Below, piece after piece: positions 51,601-57,289 of a stretch of 64,000 bases of DNA. Under the pieces are notes generated by a model, which saw nothing but the letters and a program-made list of their open reading frames with translations, ran no database searches and was not told where the DNA came from. Position 1 is the first letter of the stretch; each line of letters starts with the position of its first letter. Both the position numbers and the translations under genes were made by a program. The DNA comes from Pomphorhynchus laevis (lineage: Eukaryota; Acanthocephala; Palaeacanthocephala; Echinorhynchida; Pomphorhynchidae), in NCBI GenBank assembly GCA_012934845.2, contig WNNJ02002367.1, positions 1 to 64,000 of the forward strand, in the 5' to 3' direction.

Positions 51601-52575
51601 GAAAATGTTTTCTTTTCTAGAATCTTGTTTGTAGTTAATCTCACAAAAACTTGAATAAATAAGTACTATAAAGTGTGTTTTTTTACCAACTATATTATAC
51701 TCATTGATTATGTTTGTAAATATTACTGTCAAGGTGTCTCACGACAGCCAATAAGAGCTAACATAGTTGCTCTTGTTTGTAAAATAATAAAGATATTTTC
51801 ATTCAATTATATAGTTTTAATTAATTAATAATTGATGATAAAAAATCTAAATAATAAATATAAATTATTTCGAGATAATAAATTATCACCAAATAATTAT
51901 TTAGTGATAATAAATCATTGCTAAATAATTATTTAGAGATAATAAATAAATCTAAATAATTAATAATAAATAGTTTATTATAATAAATAATAAATATAAA
52001 TTATTTAGTTATAATAAATAATAAATATAAATTATTTAGTTATAATAAATAATCACTAATAATTTAGTGATAATAAATAAATCAAAATAATTAATAATAA
52101 ATAGTTGATTATAAATAAATCTAAATAATAAATCTAAATCATTTAGGTATAATATATAATCAATAATAATTTAGTTATAATAAATAATCATATAAACTTT
52201 CATATTATTTTTATTATTTAGCATTTTACATTCTGTATTTGAACTGATTTTATCTTCAATTTTCAGTGACTTCTTGCATTAGACTCACTATTTGCATAGC
52301 TAACGATATTATTATTTCAATCGTGACGGATCACTCTTTTCTAAAACATTTGCCGTGATAATAGAGTTGAGAAAAATTTAAACTGATCAAGTTAAAGCAT
52401 AGCATTTAATGTTAAAATTAAAACGATTATATTCTTGTCTTGAATCAAACTATTTTAAATTATAAGAGATTATATATATACTTACTTGCTTTATCAGAGG
52501 AGCAAGTATCTGCTGGACAGTCCATGTCTTAATGTGAATTTCAGCGTCGTCTAAAGAAGCGGGTTTAACCGCCAT
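21507..52575 (-). CDS. Alpha-catenin, 18 coding exons over 31 kb
   Basis: Cytoskeletal adaptor joining cadherin-bound beta-catenin to F-actin at cell junctions. Reading GT/AG borders on the minus strand gives 18 exons (listed separately) that join in phase into 880 aa; human alpha-E-catenin is 906 aa. The beta-catenin-binding end reads VQQILAPLIKQ|VAGLVD. The vinculin-binding helix SVRQALQDLL is kept. LPQEEMEQIEKQV and VIMMEMSDFT lead into the actin-binding domain (VINAAKKIS, KQDLLAYLDRISLFTHQLNI, QNISGELIVSG, LMNAVIVVVKASYIASTKY), and the tail has PPEKKPL. KQDLLAYL, GELIVSG and PEKKPL separate it from alpha-catulin and vinculin. The middle domain is strongly diverged but keeps family length: 31 residues from HKLIE to SSQ and 28 onward to a conserved Trp both equal the human counts. 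No break was seen. Introns range from about 50 nt to about 6 kb and are full of repeats. Confidence 0.93.
21648..23117. other. Alpha-catenin intron 17 with a direct repeat
   Basis: About 105 bp (GTATAGGAAAGTA .. CGAAAACTTGGAAAC .. AGCGACAATGAATTACC) occur at 22068-22173 and again at 22481-22594, both followed by CTAAA-type sequence and a shared ATAAACTAAA block. Inverted ATGAGTATATCATACTCAT-type copies lie at 22625-22720. Origin unknown. Confidence 0.6.
23118..23162 (-). CDS. Alpha-catenin exon 17
   Basis: 15 codons ASYIASTKYRNKSKD, matching ASYVASTKYQKS. Acceptor ATTTAG|GCA, donor GAT|GTAAGA. Confidence 0.9.
23213..23281 (-). CDS. Alpha-catenin exon 16 (actin-binding domain)
   Basis: 23 codons LDSAISLITSAKNLMNAVIV VVK, matching DSAMSLIQAAKNLMNAVVQTVK. 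Flanked by introns of 53 nt (23282-23334) and 50 nt (23163-23212). Confidence 0.92.
23335..23460 (-). CDS. Alpha-catenin exon 15 (actin-binding domain)
   Basis: 42 codons: SQSKQDLLAYLDRISLFTHQ, LNITSRVKADVQN, ISGELIVSG. Donor GGT|GTATGT. The acceptor TTGAG|TCA is favoured; AAGCAG|GAT, 15 nt on, is also in phase and would remove five residues. Confidence 0.9.
23516..23621 (-). CDS. Alpha-catenin exon 14
   Basis: Acceptor TTCCAG|A. Encodes GEGPLRGTMDVINAAKKISD and YGARLDKIARNIALE. Donor GAG|GTCTAT leads into a 55-nt intron; reading through meets a stop, so the splice is needed for the frame. Confidence 0.85.
23996..24422. repeat. 427-bp duplication, copy 1 (Penelope fragment)
   Basis: I saw no difference between this block and 28667-29093, in the same orientation 4.67 kb away. 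Its end reads on the minus strand as KQLEGCDKVYIS, the start of a GIY-YIG domain of the Penelope type. Both copies sit in alpha-catenin introns, on either side of exon 13. Confidence 0.85.
24423..27660. repeat. Alpha-catenin intron 13: cluster of dispersed families A and B
   Basis: Family A heads (CAGCTAACTGAGTCTACGTA followed by TTTAATATAATTATAAA and an AT-rich body ending AATCAAGTTAAA) are at about 25003, 25507, 25855, 26007, 27266 and 27460. Related heads occur at 3469, 3666, 3925, 7634, 8453, 13407, 13655, 44617 and inverted at 56277. Family B blocks are at 25690-25850 (inverted), 26190-26345 and 26870-27035. The A and B parts follow each other, so they may be two parts of one non-autonomous element. 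Confidence 0.65.
26365..26760 (-). mobile_element. Penelope-like RT, C-terminal fragment
   Basis: A 108-codon minus-strand frame containing KFTRSIFLHEHSCIPYNIKY, EILRIATICNDIGFLRNHLN and a lysine-rich end KFKLLSDKFLWMNNK. The same segment recurs at 45348-45566 and in part at 27055-27165 and 10240-10420. It lacks the active-site motifs. Family B repeat flanks its C-terminal end each time. Confidence 0.6.
27692..27873 (-). CDS. Alpha-catenin exon 13
   Basis: EVMRKLPQEEMEQIEKQVKV, LKWDEKGNDIVMLARKMCVI and MMEMSDFT, closely matching LPQEEKAKIAEQVE..WDDSGNDIIVLAKQMCMIMMEMTDFTR. Acceptor TTTAG|GAA, donor AG|GTGAGC. Confidence 0.95.
28490..28666 (-). mobile_element. Penelope GIY-YIG domain, C-terminal part
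   Basis: Open minus-strand frame SEAVIDHLNNNRKIDFEMGQ, VISFENNVLERKIQDAYVEH. VDH-x(n)-IDFE and ER-KIxEA correspond to the second half of the GIY-YIG endonuclease of Penelope-like elements (compare ALVDHSINNDHIIDF and KREILEAFYIN at 55.7 kb). It abuts the 427-bp duplication, which holds the first half of such a domain. Confidence 0.65.
28667..29093. repeat. 427-bp duplication, copy 2
   Basis: Appears identical to 23996-24422 on reading (offset 4671). The lack of visible divergence in non-coding DNA implies a very recent copy, gene conversion or an assembly artefact. Confidence 0.85.
29294..29452 (-). CDS. Alpha-catenin exon 12 (acidic linker)
   Basis: 53 codons: ALELPSDSEEGYPINHDEDQ and onward, the acidic linker equivalent to PEELEDDSDFEQEDYD. 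Acceptor ATTTAG|GCT, donor AGG|GTATGT. The 14-bp minisatellite begins about 85 bp upstream in the adjoining intron. Confidence 0.85.
29537..33350. repeat. 14-bp minisatellite, about 270 units, in alpha-catenin intron 11
   Basis: Tandem ACAGACCCAACAAT units run for 3.8 kb with long stretches of perfect copies and clusters of variants (13-bp units lacking one C, T or A substitutions) near 30.2-30.7, 32.2, 32.5 and 32.8-33.3 kb. Fourteen is not a multiple of three and the unit has no stop in any frame, so three units give a 14-residue protein repeat in every frame (LGLYCWVCIVGSVL on minus). These long frames are not genes. The array starts about 85 bp from exon 12 and ends about 85 bp from exon 11. 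Confidence 0.97.
33434..33576 (-). CDS. Alpha-catenin exon 11
   Basis: Acceptor TTCAAAG|GA completes Gly. Encodes LHALCAALKSDSFSMERVRD and HATNIIYDGVREIRCAVLMN, matching ASRLVYDGVRDIRKAVLMI. Donor AGT|GTAAGA. Confidence 0.9.
33640..33988 (-). CDS. Alpha-catenin exon 10
   Basis: 116 codons plus one base. The acceptor ATTAAG|CTT was chosen over an AG 18 nt upstream because only it keeps phase, and it restores the exact human spacing to the Trp of KDQW. Contains DHQILDSITECLNCIQ, AGRLLSIVNSEMNRYETGEY and YQAIHILTDE; donor G|GTATGT. Confidence 0.88.
33989..35049. other. Alpha-catenin introns 9 and 8 (part)
   Basis: AT-rich sequence around exon 9 with no coding or repeat feature that I recognise before the satellite begins. 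Confidence 0.5.
34440..34532 (-). CDS. Alpha-catenin exon 9
   Basis: 31 codons, ISNLMSTFTSEPVYKRCISI to TVSSQ, with the same residue count as the human VANLACS..CPQ segment. Acceptor ATTTAG|ATT, donor CAG|GTATGA. Confidence 0.8.
35050..36300 (+). repeat. 94-bp satellite carrying hammerhead-like cores
   Basis: Twelve plus-strand units follow one inverted unit (35050-35165). The core starts at 35216, 35310, 35404, 35498, 35592, 35686, 35780, 35874, 35968, 36058, 36152 and 36246: spacing is 94 bp with one 90-bp step. Variants repeat every fourth unit (35216/35592, 35310/35686, 35404/35780, 35498/35874), giving a 376-bp higher-order repeat. Each unit has CTGAAGA (ATGAAGA in two), the hairpin GCTAAC-AGAG-GTTAGC, GCGAAATATC and a variable spacer ending CTTTGATCCAGCTCC. 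It lies in alpha-catenin intron 8, antisense to the gene. A frame at 35904-36140 on minus is a by-product. Confidence 0.93.
35216..35260 (+). ncRNA. Hammerhead-ribozyme-like motif, first of 12 in satellite
   Basis: CTGAAGA fits the conserved CUGANGA. GCTAAC-AGTA-GTTAGC forms a 6-bp stem II, directly followed by GAAA. After that, A-T and T-A could form a 2-bp stem III around ATCAA, with the cleavage site after ATA and AAATTTT able to pair partly with the AATTTT just before CTGA as stem I. One extra T stands between CTGAAGA and stem II. Stems I and III are weak in the monomer, so activity may need a dimer or be lost. Confidence 0.5.
36301..37238. other. Alpha-catenin intron 8, remainder
   Basis: AT-rich; palindromic TATAAAAGATATACAAG repeats at 36925-37020. 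The frame at 36646-36834 resembles no protein I know. Confidence 0.45.
37239..37385 (-). CDS. Alpha-catenin exon 8
   Basis: 49 codons, IRKILTFQYNNMVVRPARSI to GNHKLIE, corresponding to LRKAVMDHISD..ANKLVE of vertebrates. Acceptor AAACAG|ATT, donor GAG|GTATAA. Confidence 0.82.
37435..37515 (-). CDS. Alpha-catenin exon 7
   Basis: 27 codons (VKSNTDHGNVENIFNDLENK, then CAELLKK). Weakly conserved; placed by phase and position. Acceptor TTTTAG|GTG, donor AAG|GTAAAA. The intron to exon 8 is only 49 nt (37386-37434). Confidence 0.75.
38357..38797 (+). mobile_element. CR1/jockey-like LINE endonuclease fragment
   Basis: A 146-codon frame has LVLGDFKIRLDRPSHPYTIK, HILGGTLEFIDLP, then YNPGFYDHFLLLL. 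These are the GDFN, GGTLD and SDH-type motifs of the apurinic-like endonuclease (EEP fold) of non-LTR elements, followed by RSWNKLQSDDLIYAI, the linker toward the reverse transcriptase. The catalytic Asn of GDFN is Lys. It is inserted in alpha-catenin intron 6 on the opposite strand. A related copy is at 53.7-55.1 kb. No RT part is nearby. Confidence 0.8.
39083..39283 (-). CDS. Alpha-catenin exon 6 (vinculin-binding helix)
   Basis: 67 codons: TFDDETRPKLELLLEDCIRD, then VDSSERREE and CNSVRQALQDLLKVLN. The last matches the force-exposed vinculin-binding helix NAVRQALQDLLSEYMNN. Acceptor ATTCAG|GAT, donor AAT|GTAAGT. Confidence 0.92.
39789..39944 (-). CDS. Alpha-catenin exon 5
   Basis: 52 codons including HRKIRDVFAAQLSKYIRDLV, which aligns with ANRDYVFKQVQEAIAGI. 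Acceptor TTTTTAG|ATT, donor ATC|GTAAGT. Confidence 0.8.
39995..40084 (-). CDS. Alpha-catenin exon 4
   Basis: 30 codons, DLINGVEREQVAVLRNSVKQ onward, matching the DLKDPHCRDEMAAARGALKK region. Acceptor ACCAG|GAT, donor ACG|GTAATA. Confidence 0.8.
40085..43133. other. Alpha-catenin intron 3
   Basis: Mostly AT-rich, with a TATAATATA microsatellite at 42366-42445. Two GC-richer islands (40725-41080 and 41395-41705) look like decayed foreign sequence, but I recognise no motif. A short repeat TTGCATAATAGAGAT occurs near 40283 and 41202. Confidence 0.45.
43134..43411 (-). CDS. Alpha-catenin exon 3
   Basis: Acceptor TTGTAAG|GA completes a Gly codon. Encodes CARKLLFRVTRLLVLADLID, the conserved helix seen as AVTRLLILADM in vertebrates, and ends AERRQK|GTATAA. 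Phase 0 end. Confidence 0.9.
43412..44860. other. Alpha-catenin intron 2, right-hand part
   Basis: AT-rich; one family A-like head near 44617. No coding feature recognised. Confidence 0.45.
44880..45345 (+). repeat. Family B repeat with a local duplication
   Basis: TAATTTGATTTATAATTTTA followed by TAATTCTGATAAATAAC appears twice (44889-44930 and 44993-45035). Then come the family B blocks GTCATCAGGAGGAGCTG, CTCGACCC AACATAACATCGG and ATGACGTATTTCC. Confidence 0.6.
45346..45866 (-). mobile_element. Penelope-like RT C-terminal fragment, second copy
   Basis: Minus-strand frames 45566-45348 (KFTRNIFMHEHSCIPYNIKY, ILRIATICNDIGFLQNHLNN) and 45860-45672 ([40 protein letters not shown]) are the same protein region as 26365-26691, here partly duplicated. 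Confidence 0.6.
45867..46407. other. Alpha-catenin intron 2, left-hand part
   Basis: AT-rich, no recognised feature. Confidence 0.45.
46408..46594 (-). CDS. Alpha-catenin exon 2
   Basis: Acceptor GCTTAG|GTT. An AG 8 nt further in is out of phase with exon 1. Encodes VAGLVDQPNECHQ, a basic linker, then LTKAIKNFEYVGHQLMNENP; donor G|GTAAAT, phase 1. Confidence 0.85.
47280..47480. repeat. Foldback element with paired hammerhead-like arms
   Basis: Near-perfect palindrome: GGAGCTGGATGAAAGAAAAG on the left mirrors CTTTTCTTTGATCCAGCTTC on the right; inside, GATATTTCGCTAACTTCTGT mirrors ACAGAAGTTATCGAAATATC around a short centre (CATCGGAGACGGAGCATC). The plus arm keeps TGAAGA, a stem and GAAA. It ends TCAATAATGGATCATTAT like the element at 2.8 kb. 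Lies in alpha-catenin intron 1. Confidence 0.75.
48190..48315. repeat. 17-bp minisatellite
   Basis: About seven copies of CAGATACTTGGACTTTC with 16-18 bp variants, immediately upstream of the LINE described next. Confidence 0.8.
48410..48577 (+). CDS. 55-codon ORF with SAP-like motif
   Basis: Starts ATG at 48410 and ends TAA at 48577. MAKYRPRKPTVVPSK is basic; LLSELHKLLV followed by RGLNYIGPKSELIECL has the spacing of a SAP DNA-binding helix pair (L-x-ELK..RGL-x(3)-G-x-KxELIxRL). It probably belongs to the ORF1 of the LINE that follows, but it could be an unrelated short frame. Confidence 0.35.
   Translation: MAKYRPRKPTVVPSKRDNGILLSELHKLLVFNLKEGCSNRGLNYIGPKSELIECL
49150..51562 (+). mobile_element. 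CR1-like LINE, internally deleted
   Basis: RRRFLSRNRCIIIGNIPES near 49375 and RIDNDIHACTSLLKSMFNYK with VIRLGKHESRA (49450-49590) match the RRM-like ORF1 of CR1-type LINEs. ORF2 resumes at 49622 with the endonuclease end (GPLANSDHCGIL), so most of the endonuclease is missing. RT follows: KSTGPGSPNRILIEIADIIA, FRPIFLIPAFAKLLEQAF, QADLSKAFDSINHSILL (50090-50821), the catalytic YADD at 50955-50966, then NLLDWCSTNHLILNLSKSK and the thumb to 51562. It sits in alpha-catenin intron 1 on the opposite strand, with at least three frame changes. Confidence 0.85.
51563..52485. other. Alpha-catenin intron 1 next to exon 1
   Basis: AT-rich minisatellite-like DNA at 51830-52195 (many AATAAATAATCACTAA and AAATTATTTAG variants). 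No coding feature. Confidence 0.6.
52486..52575 (-). CDS. Alpha-catenin exon 1 (start codon)
   Basis: ATG at 52575-52573; aa 1-30, MAVKPASLDDAEIHIKTWTV then QQILAPLIKQ; donor CAA|GTAAGT, phase 0. The ATG is the only one ahead of the conserved VQQILAPL segment in this frame. Confidence 0.88.
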
Positions 52576-53689
52576 CTCGTTTTACAATGAATATTTGATT
52601 ATAAGTTAACTACTCATTTTGAAAAAGACTATTATTAATATCTAAAAATAGAGAAGGATTAAGCTCATAGAATATATACAAAATGCGAAAATAATATCAC
52701 AGCTTTTATGTTTAAGGAAAAAGTACAATTTGATCATTTATTTGTCGTACTGATATTTTTTTAATGAAAAGATGTCTTCTTAAGAGCAACTCTAGTGCCT
52801 CATCGACAGCCTGAAATACTTCACTCGCCCATATTCGTAATTTTGCTTTCCATCGAGCGTGTTCTCATCCTATTCCGAATATCAGCTGTTGCCTAATCAT
52901 ATTTTATATATCCGGTAATACTCCGTCTGCGCGCAGACCATATAACAACCACGAAAGGAAACTCGTATTGAGTCTTCGATATGATTTTGTTACGAGCGTT
53001 TCCATTTAAGAATAATTTAATGCGTTTTAATTAAAACGGTATCATATGTTTAATAATACGATCTTTAAACAACTACTTGATTGAAAAAACATGCATTTTA
53101 CTGCAAATTTGAGTCCAAAAAACTTCTGTGTTAATGTGATTATATCATAAATATGAGTTTTAAATCAGGAGATTAAGTTTTTGTAGATTACATAAACATC
53201 TTTTAACTCATATTTATAGTTTGATATATGCAGCATCATTATAAATACAACATTATATATAGTTATATATATTATAAAATATATAATTTTATCTAATATA
53301 AATAATATATTATGCATATTTTTGGAATTATTATCGCATCAAGAAAAAAATAAATTTTATTTTGTTAACGAGCTTTCGATTATTTAGATCCAAGAAAAAA
53401 AAATTTTATGTTGTTAATAAATTTTATTTTCAATCGTTTAAATCCTTTTCAAAATGCAACTTGAAAAAGATCTAAACGATCGAAAGCTTGTTAACTAAAT
53501 AAAACTTTTTTGTTTGAGTCTATAATAATTCCAGCAATATGCATAATAATCTAAAAGATTCAAATGAAATTCTAGTGTATATATTATTTATATATTTAAT
53601 TATATAAAATCTATGCAGACAACACTATATATAATTTAAATTGTCGCGTTTATATATTTTTAGTGTTGGTTAGTAAAGAGTTTATACAG
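52576..53689. promoter_or_regulatory. 5' flank of alpha-catenin
   Basis: The sequence upstream of the start codon on the minus strand must hold the 5' UTR and promoter if no untranslated exon lies farther off. It has a less AT-rich patch at 52780-52990; I see no element I can name with confidence. An inverted repeat (AAAAATTTTATGTTG.. GATCTAAACGATCGAAAGCT) is at 53360-53510. Confidence 0.3.
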
Positions 53690-55075
53690 GATTGATATTA
53701 TACCGTTTAGATATTGAATTAGATGAAGATAAAAAGTTGTGCTTCCAAAAGAGTAAAAACTTAATACGTAGGAGGGAACGGTGAAATCTACTAAGAGCTA
53801 AATGGTTGATGTGAATATCAAAGTGGATAGAAGTAGGAGTACACTTGAGAAAACGGAGTTAAGTTCAAGACAAACGACGTAGAAGACACTTCGATTAAAT
53901 TCAGATATAGTCAAACCAAGGTGCATAGTAAGTTAGACGGGGAGTAAAGATTTGAAGAGAAGAATATTTTCGAGTATAGAAGAGAGTTCAGAATCAAAGA
54001 GATTATACATATAGGAAAGGCGTTGGAGAGTGAAAGACTAGGACATGATATGAGACAAATAGTAAAGAACGTAAAGATGAAGATCAATACGTTGTCACTG
54101 TCGATGGATAATATGTGATGCAGAGAAAGAAGAGCATAGAATAGAAAACGAGATGATGACAAGAAAATAGTCGGATAGGACATGATCCAAAATATAGATA
54201 ACGGCGGAGGAAGATAGGCTACTATGAACATCGAGTAAATCAAGAACACTACTAAGAATGTGAGTAGGAGTTGGTGACGAATAATGATATAATAGTTACA
54301 GCCGTGAAAAGCGGTGATAGGTTTTTGGGTATCAAAAAGCCAAGGACGGATCAAACGAATGTTGATATCGCCCATGACGATTCATATGATACATATTCAG
54401 TGAGGATGGGCATATATAAATATTAAATGGAAGAAGTTCAAAGATTTGCTGGACAAAGGAAACAGCTGAACGAAGAGGCAGAGAAAGACGAGAGAGAATT
54501 GAGGCCACCCTGATTACTAAATGAGACACCATCAGATGATTGAAAACGAAAGTTATTGATGACAAAATAGTCGAAAGAACGTAGACGTCGAACCGAAATG
54601 TTACTATTATCAAGATGTTAAGATTTAGCGAGGTAAATCAGATCCAAAGACTGTTGGGAGAAGATGTCAAGTACTGAATCGAATTTATTCGTGATGGGGC
54701 GGATATTTAGGTAGTCAAAATGGAATGAATAAGTATTCAGAAAAGAAGATGAAGAAAGGGAAGTTTCTTTATCGAACTTTGGGTAGAAGTCGGACGACAC
54801 GAAAATTTCGAACAATCTAATTGATTGCTAGCGAAAATTCACAGTTACGTTCACGAGTAAGTTTTTATTCACGAGCAGATGCGAGGTCGGTAATGTCAGA
54901 TGGATGGCGATCGGGAAACACTCTATAGTTCGAGGGATAAGATGATAGTACAAACCGTCTGGACAGAATGAAGGATGCTTTAAAGCGATCTTTATGGTAG
55001 AAGATAATAGTACAAAACGTCTGGACAGAATGAAGGAGGCTTGAAAGGAGGGTAGATGATATCATTGGAGAAAGA
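53690..55075 (-). mobile_element. CR1/jockey-like LINE, endonuclease region
   Basis: Minus-strand pieces in order: NIRPITNKFDSVLDIFSQQS with LDLIYLAKS (54815-54618), the usual LNIRSL-x-NK start of the endonuclease; FDYFV-type core; MGDINIRLIRPWLFDT (54375), the GDFN motif; a DVHSSL / LDHVLSDYFL stretch in a neighbouring frame; and APWFDY near 53905, the linker motif before the RT. The RT itself is absent. It is the same family as 38357-38797. A short tandem duplication (CAAACCGTCTGGACAGAATG / CAAAACGTCTGGACAGAATG) is at 54950-55035. Confidence 0.75.
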
Positions 55076-55084
55076 TCTTAAGCA

Positions 55085-55160
55085 TCATTAGCATGTATTT
55101 GGCCTTACTGTTATGCTGTAGCGAGTAATAGAATCCGAATAATATTCGAAATGGACTGAC
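55085..55160 (-). repeat. Family B repeat fragment
   Basis: GCATCATTAGCATGTATTTG, GCCTTACTGTTATG and AATAGAATCCGAAT mirror the ends of family B copies at 25.7 and 26.3 kb. Confidence 0.45.
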
Positions 55161-55263
55161 AAATAAAAATTGACTTATTTTTAATTTCAATTTTAAATTT
55201 TGACTTGATATAAAATATATAAAATCTTGTATAACAATTATTTATAATTATTTTTTTTTAATT

Positions 55264-56158
55264 TTCAGGAACTATCATGTATAGTTAAACAACAACAAAA
55301 ATTATTTTGATATTTCGCTAGTAACTACTAGAAAATTAACATAAAATGAAAAAATGTCATATAAATAAAGTTTCTTGTCGGTTTGCACATTGATGGTGGA
55401 ATCAAAATCGTTGCTAACGTTTGTTGACGTAAAATTTTAGTTTGTAGGAACCGCAGCAAACAAAACACAACAATAAAACAAAAACACTAAAAATGTACAA
55501 CAAAAGTACTAGACATGTATTCATAACAATACAATAAAAATGAATACATAACATAACAAAATAGAGGAAACCGAAACATTTTAAACAATAGATTGCAAAC
55601 ATAATTTATGTCATATAAAAGTCAGCTTTATTACCAGCCATTAAATTATCCTTTAGTTAGTTAATATAAAACGCTTCTAAGATCTCACGTTTAAACATAC
55701 TGGATTCTTTTACTAATATGGTGGTTCCATCGAAATCAATTATGTGATCATTATTAATGCTATGATCAACTAAGGCACTGCTTGTTCCACGTTTAAGTGT
55801 GTATTTATGCTGGCTTACTCTTTTATTTATACCTTGCCCAGTTTGACCTATGTATATTTTATCGCAGTCTTTACAAGAGATTTTATAAACAACGGATAAA
55901 TTGTTGTTGATGGATTTAATTTTTAAAAAATTATACAATTTGGGTAATTTTGTTTGCTGCGGTTCCTACAAACTAAAATTTTACGTCGACAAATGTTAGC
56001 AACGATTTTGATTCCAGCAGCAATGTGCAAACAGACAAGAAACATTATTTATATGACATTTTTTCATCTTATGTTAATTTTCTGAAGATGCTAGTAGTAA
56101 CCAGCGAAATATTAAAATAATTTTTGTTGTTGTTTAATTATACCTGATAGTTCCTGGA
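55264..56158 (-). mobile_element. Penelope-like element 3' piece inside 200-bp inverted repeats
   Basis: Arms 55264-55465 and 55948-56158 are inverted copies with few differences: GGAACTATCATGTATAGTTA, CAACAACAAAAATTATTTTG, AATCAAAATCGTTGCTAAC and TTTGTAGGAACCGCAGCAAA on the left all have counterparts on the right. Between them lies one GIY-YIG ORF. The right arm holds TTTTCTGAAGATGCTAGTAG followed by AACCAGCGAAATATT, a hammerhead-like core; the left arm has lost the CTGAAGA part. Penelope-like elements are known for direct or inverted pseudo-LTRs carrying hammerheads, which fits. Confidence 0.75.
55657..55938 (-). CDS. GIY-YIG endonuclease domain of a Penelope-like element
   Basis: 93 codons. 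SVVYKISCKDCDKIYIGQTG, GINKRVSQHKYTLKRG, SALVDHSINNDHIIDFDG and FKREILEAFYIN are the usual order: the VYKI/YIG tyrosines and glycine, a catalytic Arg, the CxxC-like pair typical of Penelope GIY-YIG, and a C-terminal Glu (REILEA). This domain would nick DNA for target-primed reverse transcription. The RT that should precede it is absent, so the fragment is not autonomous. Confidence 0.85.
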   Translation of the reverse strand: MYNFLKIKSINNNLSVVYKISCKDCDKIYIGQTGQGINKRVSQHKYTLKRGTSSALVDHSINNDHIIDFDGTTILVKESSMFKREILEAFYIN

Positions 56159-56447
56159 AATTAAATAAAAAAATTAAATACAGATCAGGATGGATATATT
56201 TCTAATAATTATTAAATAATAATAATTTAAATTTTATTTAGCATTATTTTCAAATTTATAAATAATATAATATATATAGACTCAGTTAGCTGATCTTATT
56301 TATTAAAATTGATACGAAATCTGATATAGAAAGAAATACGAAATTGGTAAACTTTAAATTGGCAAGATCACATGAAAAAATCCTTTAGAAATAGTTGTCA
56401 ATTTATTAGAAATATATCCATCCTGATCTGTATTTAAATTTTTAAAT
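56159..56447. other. AT-rich link between foldback copies
   Basis: Contains an inverted family A head (GACTCAGTTAGCTGATC at about 56279) and a second copy of the GGATATATTTCTAATAA / TTATTAGAAATATATCC pair (56190 and 56405), another inverted repeat. Confidence 0.5.
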
Positions 56448-56605
56448 TTCCAGTAACTATCAGGTATAGTTAAAAATTATCAGGTATCAAAAATTATTTT
56501 GATATTTCGCTAGTAGCTACTAGCATCTTCAGAAAATTATAATACGAAAGAAAATTAAAATCTGAATATGTCAGTAGTTAATAACGAAATATCAAAATGA
56601 TTTTT
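56448..56605. repeat. Foldback copy of the hammerhead-bearing pseudo-LTR
   Basis: TCCAGTAACTATCAGGTATA, then GATATTTCGCTAGTAGCTAC and TAGCATCTTCAGAAAATTA repeat the left arm at 55.3 kb. A degenerate inverted arm follows (GTCAGTAGTTAATAACGAAA). On the minus strand the first arm reads CTGAAGA, stem GCTAGTAGCTACTAGC, GAAA. Confidence 0.6.
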
Positions 56606-57029
56606 CTTGTCTTATGGTATCGACCTTTGGTCGATACCATAAGCACCATAGAAACCAGAAACATATTAACATAATCAAAACATGAACGCTGAATATAATG
56701 TAATGTATATAATGTAGCATAATAATGTAGCATAATTATAATATAACATAATATAATGATCTTTATCTTAATCTGTATTTATTTATTAAACCGAAAATTC
56801 TTCTTGCTCGTAGAACATAAATATTCTTTTCAGAATCAAGTTAAAATACATTTTTGAAAAGGCCATATTTTCAAGGGTACTGTAACCATTATCAGAGATA
56901 CGAACAAGATACTTACAAAACAAAAAATATTTACTTAGTATTTTTGAAATAGTTACTATCTTTTTTGGAGATATAACTCTCGCTTGTAAACAATTGTTTT
57001 AGAAGTTGACGAGCGAGGAAACATAATTT

Positions 57030-57070
57030 ATTCAATAAATTTTCGAATGCAACTGCCTTCATCATCAGAT
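57030..57070 (-). ncRNA. Hammerhead-ribozyme-like motif 3' of Penelope ORF
   Basis: On the minus strand: CTGATGA (57068-57062), T, stem II GAAGGC-AGTT-GCATTC (five of six pairs), GAAA, then AATTTAT-TGA-ATAAATT, a 7-bp stem III that includes the required A-U pair next to the cleavage base A. Stem I pairs poorly, which suggests decay. It lies about 220 bp downstream of the GIY-YIG domain of the element at 57.3-59.3 kb. Confidence 0.55.
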
Positions 57071-57289
57071 CTACAAGATAGCAAATCACAATTTACACGA
57101 AGTCAATAAAGGAAAATTAAATTTACAAATAAAATAAAGTACCAACATGCGTTGCGAAAGGCGTGTAAGTTGCGGTATCGTTTAACCTAATTTAAATTCG
57201 TTTAGCGGTAATAATAAATTGGTATCTGCTTTATTATTCGTAAAAACGTTTTTATTTTTAGGAAATAAGCTTAATATATTAATCGTTTA

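Noticed and set aside
54332-55065. Minus-strand frames at 54332-54613 and 54865-55065 as host membrane proteins
   Set aside because: They continue the LINE endonuclease region in shifted frames.
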